A stretch of DNA of 64,000 nt from Labilibaculum sp. DW002. Lineage in GTDB: Bacteria; Bacteroidota; Bacteroidia; Bacteroidales; Marinifilaceae. The notes under the pieces are model-generated. The model was not told the origin of the DNA, made no database searches, and saw only the letters and a list, made by a program, of their open reading frames with translations. Below, piece by piece: positions 33,789-41,824 of this stretch. Positions within the stretch are counted from its first letter, which is position 1. Each line of letters starts with the position of its first letter. The position numbers and the translations under genes were made by a program. The stretch lies in NCBI RefSeq assembly GCF_029029525.1, contig NZ_JAKJSC010000001.1, positions 186,001 through 250,000 on the forward strand, written 5' to 3'.

Positions 33789-33912
33789 AGCTAGATCTTT
33801 TGACTTAATCCAAAAAATCTGGAGGAAATGGAATTGTAGATAGTGAATCTTTTAGTGTAAAAACCGCTGAAGGGGCTAGGGAAGATGAACAAAGCCACCA
33901 AGAGATGGCTTT
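33789..33912 (+). repeat. Dispersed intergenic repeat, copy 3, ending in hairpin
   Basis: The left module is degenerate (33789-33827; TAGCTAGATCTTTTGACTTA). The right module (33857-33912) reads AAACCGCTGAAGGGGCTAGG, then GAAGATGAAC, and ends in the hairpin AAAGCCACC/GATGGCTTT (33891-33899 with 33904-33912, one mismatch). The hairpin lies between the pirin and DoxX genes and should terminate the DoxX operon. Confidence 0.5.
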
Positions 33913-33977
33913 GTTGTATTTTTATTGTAGACAAATGGAATGATTAAGCTGTAATGCATTCCATTTTTTAGAATTTA

Positions 33978-34379
33978 TTAATCCCATTTATTCGAATTCG
34001 AAAGGGCGTATTTGCCACTGCCTGAAAAAGCTAAGGCGATTGCTCCAAAAAGGTACAAACCTAATAATTCAATGGCCCAGCCGCCATGTTCTCCCATTTT
34101 GAAAATGTCGCTGCTATGAACCATTAAAATGGCAACCAAAGCGTTGATTGCAAAAATAGCAGAAGCAATGCGAGTTCTAAAACCAACAATAATGGCTATA
34201 GGCGCAATTACCTCACCTACTATAACCCCATATGCAACAAAGGCAGGAATTCCCATTTCGCTTAACATTCCTTTTATAAAGTCTAGGCCTCCTGTCAATT
34301 TACCAAAGCCATGCAATAGCATTAATAATCCAATTGTGATTCGAAGAATCAGTAGTGCCGTGTCGTTATTCTTTTTCAT
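33978..34379 (-). CDS. DoxX family membrane protein
   Basis: A 133-residue protein with four spans. The start, LLILRITIGLLMLLHGFGKLTGG (residues 8-30), is the DoxX signature. The YGVIVGEVIAPIAIIVGFRTRIAS motif follows. DoxX proteins are thought to work with redox partners and detoxification enzymes at the membrane. It begins 4 bases after the FMN reductase stop, so the two form an operon. Confidence 0.9.
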   Translation of the reverse strand: MKKNNDTALLILRITIGLLMLLHGFGKLTGGLDFIKGMLSEMGIPAFVAYGVIVGEVIAPIAIIVGFRTRIASAIFAINALVAILMVHSSDIFKMGEHGGWAIELLGLYLFGAIALAFSGSGKYALSNSNKWD

Positions 34380-34383
34380 GTTA

Positions 34384-34908
34384 TCAATTTGTTTTGCGAT
34401 TGTTTAAAACTTGTTTTATTTCTTTAATTATTTCTTCCTCAATTATTTTACCATCCTTAAAAACATCAAAGAAGCTTCCAATGCTAGTAGCCGAATTAAT
34501 TGTAGCTCCAAAGAATGGTAAGGTAGTTTCTGTTATTTTTAGGGCAGATGCAGCTCCAGTTTTTCCTGGAGAAGTACTAAACAAGAAAATGTCTTTGTTT
34601 TTTAGAAATTGATTGTCCTTACGGGATAACCAGTCTAAAATATTTTTAAAGAATGCACTTAGGTTTCCGTTGTGTTCCGCTACAGAGATAATTAGTTGAT
34701 CTGCTTCTGCTAATTTCTCGGCAAGCTTATTTATACTATCCGGAATTCCATCCTGTGTTTCAAGATCGATATTGTAGATTGGTGCATCGTAATCGGTAAG
34801 TTTTATTAGCTCAACTTGATCTGTTAAAGTTGCTATATAGTTTACCAATTGTTGATTGATTGAGTTTGAACTGTTGCTTCCAGCAAATGCTATTATTTTC
34901 TTCATCAT
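34384..34908 (-). CDS. NADPH-dependent FMN reductase family protein
   Basis: A 174-residue flavodoxin-like enzyme. The phosphate-binding loop FAGSNSSNSINQQLV (residues 8-22) and the second contact region VAEHNGNLSAFFKNILDWLSR (about 77-97) with STSPGKTGA place it with the FMN reductase/chromate or quinone reductase group. It reduces FMN, quinones or related compounds with NAD(P)H in the cytoplasm. The adjoining DoxX gene and the Crp/Fnr gene upstream suggest an electrophile or redox response. Confidence 0.9.
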   Translation of the reverse strand: MMKKIIAFAGSNSSNSINQQLVNYIATLTDQVELIKLTDYDAPIYNIDLETQDGIPDSINKLAEKLAEADQLIISVAEHNGNLSAFFKNILDWLSRKDNQFLKNKDIFLFSTSPGKTGAASALKITETTLPFFGATINSATSIGSFFDVFKDGKIIEEEIIKEIKQVLNNRKTN

Positions 34909-35012
34909 TTATAATTTTAATGTTAAAACAAAGCTGGGAAGAAATGAATCGATAAAAGTTAATGTAGATTAAGAAACTGTTGTAAAAACATTTTTTAACA
35001 GCTTTTAAGGAT

Positions 35013-35591
35013 TTATTTATTGAATGTTTTTTTACGCAAAAGGCTTAGGAATTCAGGAGTAATACCCAAATAGCTTGCAATGTGTTTTTGTGGAATTCTT
35101 TGTTCAAGGTGTGGATATCTCTTAATAAATTCCAAAAATCGCTTCTCAGCTGATAAGGATAATTTTTCAGTCAATCGCAATTGGAGCGACAGCACACCGT
35201 ATTGGAATTTTATTCGTGAATAATGTTCAAATGCAGGCATGGTATCCATAAGTAGATTCATCTGATCGAGCTTTATTGCGAATACAACGGAGTCTTCTAA
35301 TGCTTGGATATGATACGAGGCAGGAGTTTGATTATAATAGCTTAGGATATCGCCAATCCACGATTCCTCTATGCCAAATCTATTGTTGTGTTCATTTCCT
35401 TTTTCGTCAATAACAAAAGAGCGAATACAACCTTTTGCAATAAAGTACTCATACTGCGAAACCTTACCTGGCTTAAGAAGAAACTCTCTTTTTTTGACCG
35501 GAATTTCTATAAAACTGTCACTTATCGTCTTTAATTCTTCGGAGGATAGCTCTGTTTTAGTCAAAATATGAGAAAGAAGAATGTTGATCAT
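35013..35591 (-). CDS. Crp/Fnr family transcriptional regulator
   Basis: I placed the start at the internal ATG (35589-35591): the longer frame to 35687 adds 32 residues with no counterpart in the family. The resulting 192-residue protein has an N-terminal cNMP-binding-type beta roll (LLKPGKVSQYEYFIAKGCIRSF) and a C-terminal helix-turn-helix (PQKHIASYLGITPEFLSLLRKK). There is no Fnr cysteine cluster. It resembles the many Bacteroidota Crp-like regulators of local redox genes and probably controls the FMN reductase/DoxX operon just downstream. Confidence 0.85.
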   Translation of the reverse strand: MINILLSHILTKTELSSEELKTISDSFIEIPVKKREFLLKPGKVSQYEYFIAKGCIRSFVIDEKGNEHNNRFGIEESWIGDILSYYNQTPASYHIQALEDSVVFAIKLDQMNLLMDTMPAFEHYSRIKFQYGVLSLQLRLTEKLSLSAEKRFLEFIKRYPHLEQRIPQKHIASYLGITPEFLSLLRKKTFNK

Positions 35592-35744
35592 GCTTTTTAA
35601 TATGTTGAACGTTAGTGTATGCTGGGCATTGGCCGTTGGTAAATAAAAATAGTCATTCTCCTTACTTGTTCCAAGAAAAAATAGCATTGCTATTAGGAAC
35701 AGATTTAAACGTTGCGAGGCATTTGGTTACTTGTTCTTGCGTTT

Positions 35745-36098
35745 TTATTCAATTGGTAAATTATGCATTTTTAAAAAGGATAGTTTGTCCCAATACCCTC
35801 TTTGAAATACAATCTTTCCCTCTTTTATCTGGAAAAAACCGCAACCTCTTAAGCCTAACGGATCTTTCCATTCTAAAATTCCCCATTGGCCATCTTCGAA
35901 TATATTTTCTATGATACAGGTCATATCAGCTTCGGAGAATTCTTTCTCAAACATTTGTTTGATAGCTGTCTTGCCTTCAATTGCTTCATTTGCTACCTGA
36001 TGATTAATTGCATCATCTGAATACATTTCGGCAATCAATTCTGCATTTCCATCATTAAATAGCTTAACCCAATTCTGTATCAATTCTTTATTTTTCAT
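35745..36098 (-). CDS. NTF2-like (SnoaL-type) protein
   Basis: A 117-residue protein with the NTF2-like cone fold pattern: an N-terminal helix (NWVKLFNDGNAELIAEMYSDDAINH), then antiparallel strands, ending FQRGYWDKLSF. SnoaL-like relatives are enzymes or ligand-binding proteins. No catalytic residues can be assigned. It lies 153 bases upstream of the Crp/Fnr start on the same strand. Confidence 0.75.
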   Translation of the reverse strand: MKNKELIQNWVKLFNDGNAELIAEMYSDDAINHQVANEAIEGKTAIKQMFEKEFSEADMTCIIENIFEDGQWGILEWKDPLGLRGCGFFQIKEGKIVFQRGYWDKLSFLKMHNLPIE

Positions 36099-36178
36099 CT
36101 GATTCTTCTTCTCTTGATTTTAATGTCAATATTTAGTGTAGAATGCGTTTTTGTTCCTTGTAGTATGCAGTTTTTAAA

Positions 36179-36607
36179 TCACATTCCCAAAGTTGGCAAA
36201 TGCTTTACCTTGTGATAGGTTAAGGCTGCTTTTATACAGTGTTTTAAATCTTCAATGGGAATTTTGTCGCTCAGATGAAACACGATTGCTCTGTTGCCTT
36301 CAAAGTCAAAACGCTTATTAAATATCATTTTAAAAACCTCAACCAATCGACTTGTGCATTTGAAGTACATTGCGAATTGGTCAGGTGTTTTTGACTTCCA
36401 ATCTATTCTGATTGTACTTCCACTTTTCGTCAAATAACTAGGCTCTCCCCATTTTAGTGTTTCTTCGATGTTTGTTATTCCATCTATTTCCCTAGCTGTC
36501 TCAAGCACCAATTCTCTCAAGGCAAACATTTTATCCCGAACCGAATCAGGGTAATTGTCAAAAACTACTTTAACCTCTGGGTTGATTTTTATTTGTAAAT
36601 CTTTCAT
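36179..36607 (-). CDS. DUF1801 family protein
   Basis: A 142-residue protein with the DUF1801 pattern: NYPDSVRDKMFALRELVLETA, then ETLKWGEPSYLTKSGSTIRIDWK and the strand AIVFHLSDKIPIEDLKHCI. The fold is the small alpha/beta one seen in YdhG-like proteins, proposed to bind metal or small ligands; no role is firmly known. It stands 80 bases upstream of the NTF2-like gene and could be in its transcript. Confidence 0.85.
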   Translation of the reverse strand: MKDLQIKINPEVKVVFDNYPDSVRDKMFALRELVLETAREIDGITNIEETLKWGEPSYLTKSGSTIRIDWKSKTPDQFAMYFKCTSRLVEVFKMIFNKRFDFEGNRAIVFHLSDKIPIEDLKHCIKAALTYHKVKHLPTLGM

Positions 36608-36668
36608 AGGTTTTCAAATTACATACAAGTAACACTGTAAAAGCAATATTTTTTTAATTGACAAATTT

Positions 36669-37268
36669 CTAATTGTCGCTTTCACTTGTTTCGTGTGTTT
36701 CATAGATATCAGAAATACCACCAGATACAATAAACTTCATGGCAACTGCTGGATTTATATCGAGTAGTCTGACTTGGGTTTTAGGAACAATGAACAATTC
36801 TCCTGAGAAATTATAAGAATGAGGGAAATATACCGCAACCTTATCTTTCTCATCTATTTTGCTTAAATCTTCTGCCGTTAGGAACCCCAATTTTTCCAGA
36901 TTAGAGATTGGATTTACCAATACAAGTACTGGTTTGTTAAATTTTCTTTCCTTTCCTACAAATGCTGAGAAAAGATCATTTAATGCTGAATAGATTAGTT
37001 TTAATAAAGGAGCTTTTTCAATTAACCGTTTAAATAAGATTTTGAATGGTTGGGCAATTATGCTTCTGCCAATGATTCCAATTAATACCAGAATGAAAAA
37101 AATGACAACGAGCCCTAATCCAGGAATGTCAATGTTAATGACCTTTTCTAGGTAATCATCCAATAAATTGTTTGTGAAATTGAAAACCACATAGATTATG
37201 TATGCTGTAATTCCAAAGGGTGCGGTATATAGCAAGCCTTGCAGGAAATAATTCATTACTTTCTTCAT
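36669..37268 (-). CDS. DUF502 family membrane protein
   Basis: A 199-residue protein with two spans at the N-terminus (about residues 10-30 and 48-70), separated by a short loop. Family signatures are GLLYTAPFGITAYIIY, then IGRSIIAQPFKILFKRLIEKAPLLKLIYSALND (about 67-97) and a C-terminal soluble part. DUF502 proteins are widespread and of unknown function; plant homologues localise to membranes. No operon partner is obvious. Confidence 0.9.
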   Translation of the reverse strand: MKKVMNYFLQGLLYTAPFGITAYIIYVVFNFTNNLLDDYLEKVINIDIPGLGLVVIFFILVLIGIIGRSIIAQPFKILFKRLIEKAPLLKLIYSALNDLFSAFVGKERKFNKPVLVLVNPISNLEKLGFLTAEDLSKIDEKDKVAVYFPHSYNFSGELFIVPKTQVRLLDINPAVAMKFIVSGGISDIYETHETSESDN

Positions 37269-37414
37269 AAAGCAAAAATATTTAAAGTAAAGTATTTTCT
37301 CTGATCCTTTTTATAGTCCAATAAATGTATTAAAAACTCTTCTTATCCTATCCAGATTGCTCGTAATAATGTTGTGCCAAGCCATCGTTTCAAAAATATT
37401 ATTTTATACATTTT

Positions 37415-37660
37415 GAAAATAGCCATCTTTCCCACATGTTGCAAGAAATTATAAGAAAGATATTTGTGATTCTTGAAGTGTGCTGGGGAAGACGATACCC
37501 CTTATGTGGTCGATCTCGAAAGCTTTCGGGACCATACGGCGGTTTGTTTAAGTGTAATGCGAAACAATTTTGGTGCAGTTGGTGTTCTAAAGCGCCGTCA
37601 GGGGTGAAAAAACCGCTGATGGGCCAGGTGAGATGAGAAAAGCCATCTGTGGATGTTGGG
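37415..37660 (+). repeat. Dispersed intergenic repeat, longest copy, highly structured
   Basis: The left module (37415-37467; GAAAATAGCCATCTTTCCCA) and right module (37607-37645; AAACCGCTGATGGGCC, AGATGAGAAAAGCCAT) enclose a 140-base centre not seen in the shorter copies. The centre has several inverted repeats: GGGG/CCCC (37485-37488, 37498-37501), TGGTC/GACCA around CGAAAGCTTTCG (37507-37534), and ACGGCG/CGCCGT (37536-37541, 37593-37598). A 66-codon frame running through it (37436-37636) is not conserved. The remaining parts of the 37269-37815 spacer show no gene. Confidence 0.55.
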
Positions 37661-37815
37661 CATGGTTAATATTTAACTAATTTTACTTGACCCAAGGGTG
37701 ATATTTTAGATATTACAGTAAGGGAAGCAAATGAAATAAATGTGTTTGACGAATGGCGAACCGAAAGTTGTTATAAAATACCATCTCAAAAATATATTCT
37801 AATCATCCAACAGAT

Positions 37816-38346
37816 ATGCTAGTAAACGAAGAATTCTCAAATCAAGTTGTATTACCAGATCTACTCGCACCAATAGAAGTTCAAGAGTTTGAAGATTTGG
37901 AACCTAAGTATAAACTTGTAAAACAAATAAGCTCTGCAATAGTATTGATATTAGCTTTGGTTGGTTTTTTTCTATTTGTTAATTTTTCATCGGGAGACAT
38001 TCCAATCAAAGTAATAATAGGTGTCCCTTTTATTTTTGTAGTATTATTTGTTTTGAAACTAGTCTTCGTGATTCTCGCTTTTCCTAAAAAAGGATATTTA
38101 CTTCGAGAACAAGACATAAGTTACCGTAGCGGACTACTGATTTACAAACTTACTACCATTCCGTTTAATCGAATACAACATGTAGAAGTTAGTCAGAACA
38201 TTATAGAGAAAAGTTTTGGTTTGTCGAGAGTAAAAGTATTTACAGCTGGAGGCAGTGTTAGCGACCTTTCGATTCCTGGCCTTTTGCCAGATAAAGCTCA
38301 CCAAATAGAATCATTTCTTTTATCAAAAGTAAGCAAGCATGAATAA
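37816..38346 (+). CDS. PH domain-containing membrane protein (YdbS-like)
   Basis: A 176-residue protein with two spans (about residues 37-55 and 62-85) followed by a bacterial PH domain (bPH2; YLLREQDISYRSGLL, ending in LPDKAHQIESFL). The pair YdbS/YdbT is commonly encoded together in firmicutes and Bacteroidota; YdbS/YdbT have been linked to antimicrobial resistance in Bacillus. The gene overlaps ydbT-like by 8 bases. It starts 42 bases into a region with no clear promoter. Confidence 0.85.
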   Translation: MLVNEEFSNQVVLPDLLAPIEVQEFEDLEPKYKLVKQISSAIVLILALVGFFLFVNFSSGDIPIKVIIGVPFIFVVLFVLKLVFVILAFPKKGYLLREQDISYRSGLLIYKLTTIPFNRIQHVEVSQNIIEKSFGLSRVKVFTAGGSVSDLSIPGLLPDKAHQIESFLLSKVSKHE

Positions 38347-39820
38347 GCCAGATTTAACAAAACCAACTCGACAGGAGTTGCGAGGATTTTTGGTGATTTT
38401 CGTTTTTGAAGTTCAAAAAATATTGCGAGCATTTTGGCCTGTTTTCATCCTTATTTTTGCTCAGAAGAAGCTATTGCCAGCATCAATAACGATTCCTATG
38501 GCAATAGGGATTGTTATCCTATTAATACTTGTTCATGCCATTCTTTATTACCTGAATTTCTACTTTTATATTGATGACAATCAATTTATTATTAAGAAAG
38601 GATATATTCGAAAAAAAGTTCTTTCGATACCACTGGAACGCATACAAAGTGTCAATACAAAGCAGAACCTTTTACAACAACTTTTAAATGTATATTCGCT
38701 TGAAGTGGATACGGCAGGGTCGGCAGGAAAGGAATTGAAAATTTATTCCTTAAGTGGTTCCTATACCGATCATTTAACTCAATTCTTGCAATCTCATAAG
38801 GAAAATGCAAATGAAGAAAAGTCGGAATCAATTAGCAACACCAATGAAGAAGTTGAAATTATAAAATTAAGCCCTTCCGATTTATTGCGAGTAGGAATAA
38901 GTCAAAACCACCTGAGGACAGGATTAATTATTTTAGCTTTCGGTTCTCAAATAGTAGATCAAATTCAAGATTTATTTAAGGTAGAAACCGATGCGTATTC
39001 AGATACCTTTCAAAACATAATGTCTAACTCAGGTATCTTGTTTTATACTGGATTAGCAATTTTCGCTTTAGTTGTGTCGATTTTCGCAACACTCGTAATT
39101 ACTGTGATAAAATATTACGATTTTAAACTTGTCAAGTATCAAAAAAGTTACCGCATTACTTCTGGTTTATTTAATAAACGTAAGGTTTTGCTTCCATTCA
39201 ATAAGGTACAGCAGCTCAACTGGGAAACCGGACCTATAAAAAAGATGTTTGGTATCTTTAAAATCAGCTTTAAACAGGCAGTTAGTAAACAAGTACAGCA
39301 AAAACAAGTGGTTGATGCTCCTGGTTGTCTTGAACAACACATTGAAAGTGTTAGAGATGAATTGTTTAAGGGTGATTTGCCTGATTGTAGCGAAAAGATT
39401 TATTCACATCGCAGATATTTCAATTTGTTATGGTTCGTAAGAGGATTACTTCCTGCTATAATCCCAATTCCATTATATATTTTTGAGCCACTTTGGTTAA
39501 TTGCCGGAGGAGCATGGTTAGTTTTATCTGGATTTTACTGTTGGATGATGGTTAGGAAAAGCTATTTTCAATTTAATAAATCTCAATTGATCGTTGGCAA
39601 AGGAGCGATAAATACGGTGTGGCAACAGGCCGCAGCATTTAAAACACAATCGGTCGATTTTAGACAATCGTTTTTTCAAAAAAGAAGAGGATTAGCTTCC
39701 TTAAGGGTAAACAATGCATCAGGACAAATAGATATCCCATACATCCCAGAAGATATGGCAAGTAAATTGATGAACTATCTTCTTTATCATGTTGAAACAT
39801 CCGACGAGAAATGGATGTAA
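38339..39820 (+). CDS. PH domain-containing membrane protein (YdbT-like)
   Basis: A 493-residue protein with several membrane spans in pairs (about 20-75, 190-255 and 360-405) alternating with three bPH2 domains. Typical PH opening segments are FYIDDNQFIIKKGYIRKKVLSIPLERIQS, then KSYRITSGLFNKRKVLLPFNKVQQL, and SQLIVGKGAINTVWQQAAAFKTQSV. It overlaps the YdbS-like gene by 8 bases, so the two are co-translated. It is the second member of a YdbS-YdbT pair; the molecular role is not known. A strong terminator follows. Confidence 0.87.
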   Translation: MNKPDLTKPTRQELRGFLVIFVFEVQKILRAFWPVFILIFAQKKLLPASITIPMAIGIVILLILVHAILYYLNFYFYIDDNQFIIKKGYIRKKVLSIPLERIQSVNTKQNLLQQLLNVYSLEVDTAGSAGKELKIYSLSGSYTDHLTQFLQSHKENANEEKSESISNTNEEVEIIKLSPSDLLRVGISQNHLRTGLIILAFGSQIVDQIQDLFKVETDAYSDTFQNIMSNSGILFYTGLAIFALVVSIFATLVITVIKYYDFKLVKYQKSYRITSGLFNKRKVLLPFNKVQQLNWETGPIKKMFGIFKISFKQAVSKQVQQKQVVDAPGCLEQHIESVRDELFKGDLPDCSEKIYSHRRYFNLLWFVRGLLPAIIPIPLYIFEPLWLIAGGAWLVLSGFYCWMMVRKSYFQFNKSQLIVGKGAINTVWQQAAAFKTQSVDFRQSFFQKRRGLASLRVNNASGQIDIPYIPEDMASKLMNYLLYHVETSDEKWM

Positions 39821-39892
39821 ATTAGTTTGACTAAAAAATCAATGCTTAAGAAATCAGTAACAGATAAATTGCTGTGGGCTAGGAAAGATAAG

Positions 39893-39917
39893 AAAAGCCA
39901 CCTATCAGGTGGCTTTT
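39893..39917 (+). terminator. Terminator of the PH-protein pair, preceded by a repeat right-module
   Basis: Perfect 11-bp stem AAAAGCCACCT/AGGTGGCTTTT (39893-39903 with 39907-39917) and a three-base loop. The bases before it (TGTGGGCTAGG, AAAGATAAG at 39872-39892) match the right module of the dispersed repeat family, in the same plus orientation as the other copies. Confidence 0.85.
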
Positions 39918-40033
39918 ATATGAAAATGAGTTTAAAACTCTAGTATTTTCTGATAGGTATAGAAATAATCATGTGTCTCATTAATAAAAAATATACATGA
40001 CGAAATCTGTTTTGAATCTTGGTAATAGAGAAT

Positions 40034-40357
40034 TTACTTCTTTAAGATTTCATCAGCAATTTTCTTAGCATCTTGGCAATATTTGTCATTACCTTTTAAT
40101 GTCCACTCGCCAGTTTTTTCGATATAAAACTTAACGGTTTTCTCTACAACTTCTGAATAACCGCCATAGGATGCTAACATTTCAAGCACCTCTTCATTAT
40201 ACTCAGCTCTGGTTAATTCATCTTTTAACACTAAATCCCATTTTCTATTAATACGTTTAGATTTCTCTTTGTAGATTGGGTCTATCGTTTTATAAGCCAT
40301 TAAAAAAAGAGAAAGCGCTTTCGCTTCTGCTGATGGTTTTGATGATAATTTTGTCAT
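40034..40357 (-). CDS. Small helical hypothetical protein
   Basis: A 107-residue, charged, soluble helical protein (YKTIDPIYKEKSKRINRKWD, EEVLEMLASYGGYSEVVEKTVKFYIEKTGEW). It has no signal peptide or recognisable domain. The sequence composition is like its neighbours, so it is probably a real gene. No function proposed. Confidence 0.55.
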   Translation of the reverse strand: MTKLSSKPSAEAKALSLFLMAYKTIDPIYKEKSKRINRKWDLVLKDELTRAEYNEEVLEMLASYGGYSEVVEKTVKFYIEKTGEWTLKGNDKYCQDAKKIADEILKK

Positions 40358-40465
40358 ACTCTTTGGTATATATTAAAATAATGAGTCAAAAGTAGTTTAA
40401 TATTATCATTCGATTCTTTTTCGCACAATTTCTTTTGTGTAGTAGTGCGCTTCTTAATAGAGCGC

Positions 40466-40576
40466 GAAAGTAGGTATCTTTTCTCAATTGCTGAAAGAAG
40501 TTCTAAGAAAAGATATTTGAAAATAGTAGAGTGTGTTGCTTAAAGTGCAGTTGGGAATAGAAACACCATCTATTTT
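40466..40576 (+). repeat. Dispersed intergenic repeat, copy 4
   Basis: The left module (40466-40519; GAAAGTAGGTATCTTTTCTC, then TTCTAAGAAAAGATATTTG) follows the family pattern. A weaker right-module match lies near 40536-40574 (GCAGTTGGGAATAGAAACACC). It lies in the 312-base spacer 40358-40669, which otherwise holds only the methyltransferase leader. Confidence 0.4.
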
Positions 40577-40634
40577 GTTGGATCCATTGGAAGATAATAC
40601 TTTGACAATATCTCAGTAATGAGTATTTAAAAAG

Positions 40635-40642
40635 TATCTTTG
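40635..40642 (+). promoter_or_regulatory. -7 element of the methyltransferase gene
   Basis: TATCTTTG matches TAnnTTTG 28 bases before the ATG at 40670. No -33 element is clear at the expected distance. Confidence 0.45.
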
Positions 40643-40669
40643 CAATTTATGTAAAAGCACAACTAAGCG

Positions 40670-41737
40670 ATGACTACAGATATTAAAATACACAGACCAG
40701 AGCCTATTGAGCCTGGAAAAGAAATAGCAAGGTTTAATCGCTCTACAGATATTGAGCTTGCGATTAATACCTTAGTAGCAGGCAAACCAATATTAATAAC
40801 CTCTTTTTACAGCAATGGATTAACATTACTTAAGGAGTTGCAAATGCATCTTAAAAGTAAGTTGCCCAACAAGTCATTTCAAGAACAACGCGAGTACAGA
40901 TCGGAATACCGTAAACTGTCAAACCTTATTTTAATAGAAGTTGTAAATCATAAATTGGCCGTGCGAAAATCGCCTAATATCGGTTGGTTAGAGAAGCTAT
41001 ATCCAGAAATTAGTGATTTTTTATTGTCCTTTCCTCAGGTTCAAGGATTAAATAGTTCGTGGCAGTGGTATCAAAATGGGATCTCGATTCCTGCATTGCG
41101 AAATAAATTGCATCCTTACTATGGTACCTATTTTCCTACTCGTTTTGATCATTTGAAACTTTTTGATAATTGGTTAAAACGTTACGAAGGACCTAAAAAG
41201 TCTGCAATAGATGTTGGGATTGGAAGTGGTGTTCTTTCTTTTCAGATGGTAGCACATGGCTTTCAGAAGGTTTTTGGTACCGATACAAATCCGAATGCAA
41301 TTGTTGGATTAAAGGAGTTTATGGGAGAAACAAAGTTGTCTAGAAAAATAGAATTAGACTTTGGACATCTTTTTGGAATTTGGGAAAAACAGACTGAATT
41401 GATTGTCTTTAATCCGCCTTGGTTACCAGCATCTTCTATGATGGATAGTATTGATGAAGCTATTTATTACAAGGAAAATCTATTTCCTGACTTTTTTGCA
41501 GAAGCAAAGAAAAGGCTATTGCCAGAAGGTAAACTTGTAATTATCTTCTCAAATTTAGCCCAAATAACCAATGTGACAAAAAATCATCCAATAGAGAAGG
41601 AACTGTCCGAAGGTGGAAGGTTCCAATTGGAAAGATGTTTAAAGAAAACAGTGAAAGCTGCTTCTGATAAAACAAAACGAGATCAACATTGGCGTGCTTC
41701 CGAAGAGGTTGAACTTTGGGTACTAACTAATAAATAA
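40670..41737 (+). CDS. Class I SAM-dependent methyltransferase
   Basis: A 355-residue protein. The SAM-binding core starts near residue 180 with AIDVGIGSGVLSFQMVAHG (motif I, G-x-G-x-G-like), then GTDTNPNAIVG (motif II), and the catalytic N-P-P-W (motif IV, LIVFNPPWLPAS), which is typical of N-methyltransferases acting on nucleobases, glutamine or amino groups. The N-terminal 170 residues have no assigned domain and could recognise the substrate. Relatives include PrmC-like and release-factor methylases, but the N-terminus differs. Confidence 0.85.
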   Translation: MTTDIKIHRPEPIEPGKEIARFNRSTDIELAINTLVAGKPILITSFYSNGLTLLKELQMHLKSKLPNKSFQEQREYRSEYRKLSNLILIEVVNHKLAVRKSPNIGWLEKLYPEISDFLLSFPQVQGLNSSWQWYQNGISIPALRNKLHPYYGTYFPTRFDHLKLFDNWLKRYEGPKKSAIDVGIGSGVLSFQMVAHGFQKVFGTDTNPNAIVGLKEFMGETKLSRKIELDFGHLFGIWEKQTELIVFNPPWLPASSMMDSIDEAIYYKENLFPDFFAEAKKRLLPEGKLVIIFSNLAQITNVTKNHPIEKELSEGGRFQLERCLKKTVKAASDKTKRDQHWRASEEVELWVLTNK

Positions 41738-41824
41738 AATTTAAAGTCGTATAGAAGCGACTGATGATCTAAGATGCAATACCAAAAAGCTACCCAAAAG
41801 TGGCTTTTTGGTATTGCTTAATTC

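Noticed and set aside
35592-35687. 32-residue N-terminal extension of the Crp/Fnr regulator
   Set aside because: No family counterpart, and the ATG at 35591 gives the usual length.
37436-37636. 66-codon reading frame rich in Cys, Trp and Lys inside the long repeat copy
   Set aside because: It coincides with the structured repeat, has no homologous frame in other copies and no start context; better explained as noncoding.
37691-37822. Short protein-like open frame (KGDILDITVREANEINVFDEWRTE in pieces) before the YdbS-like gene
   Set aside because: No start codon, follows a stop codon directly, overlaps the start of the next gene. It could be a gene remnant but I cannot support it.
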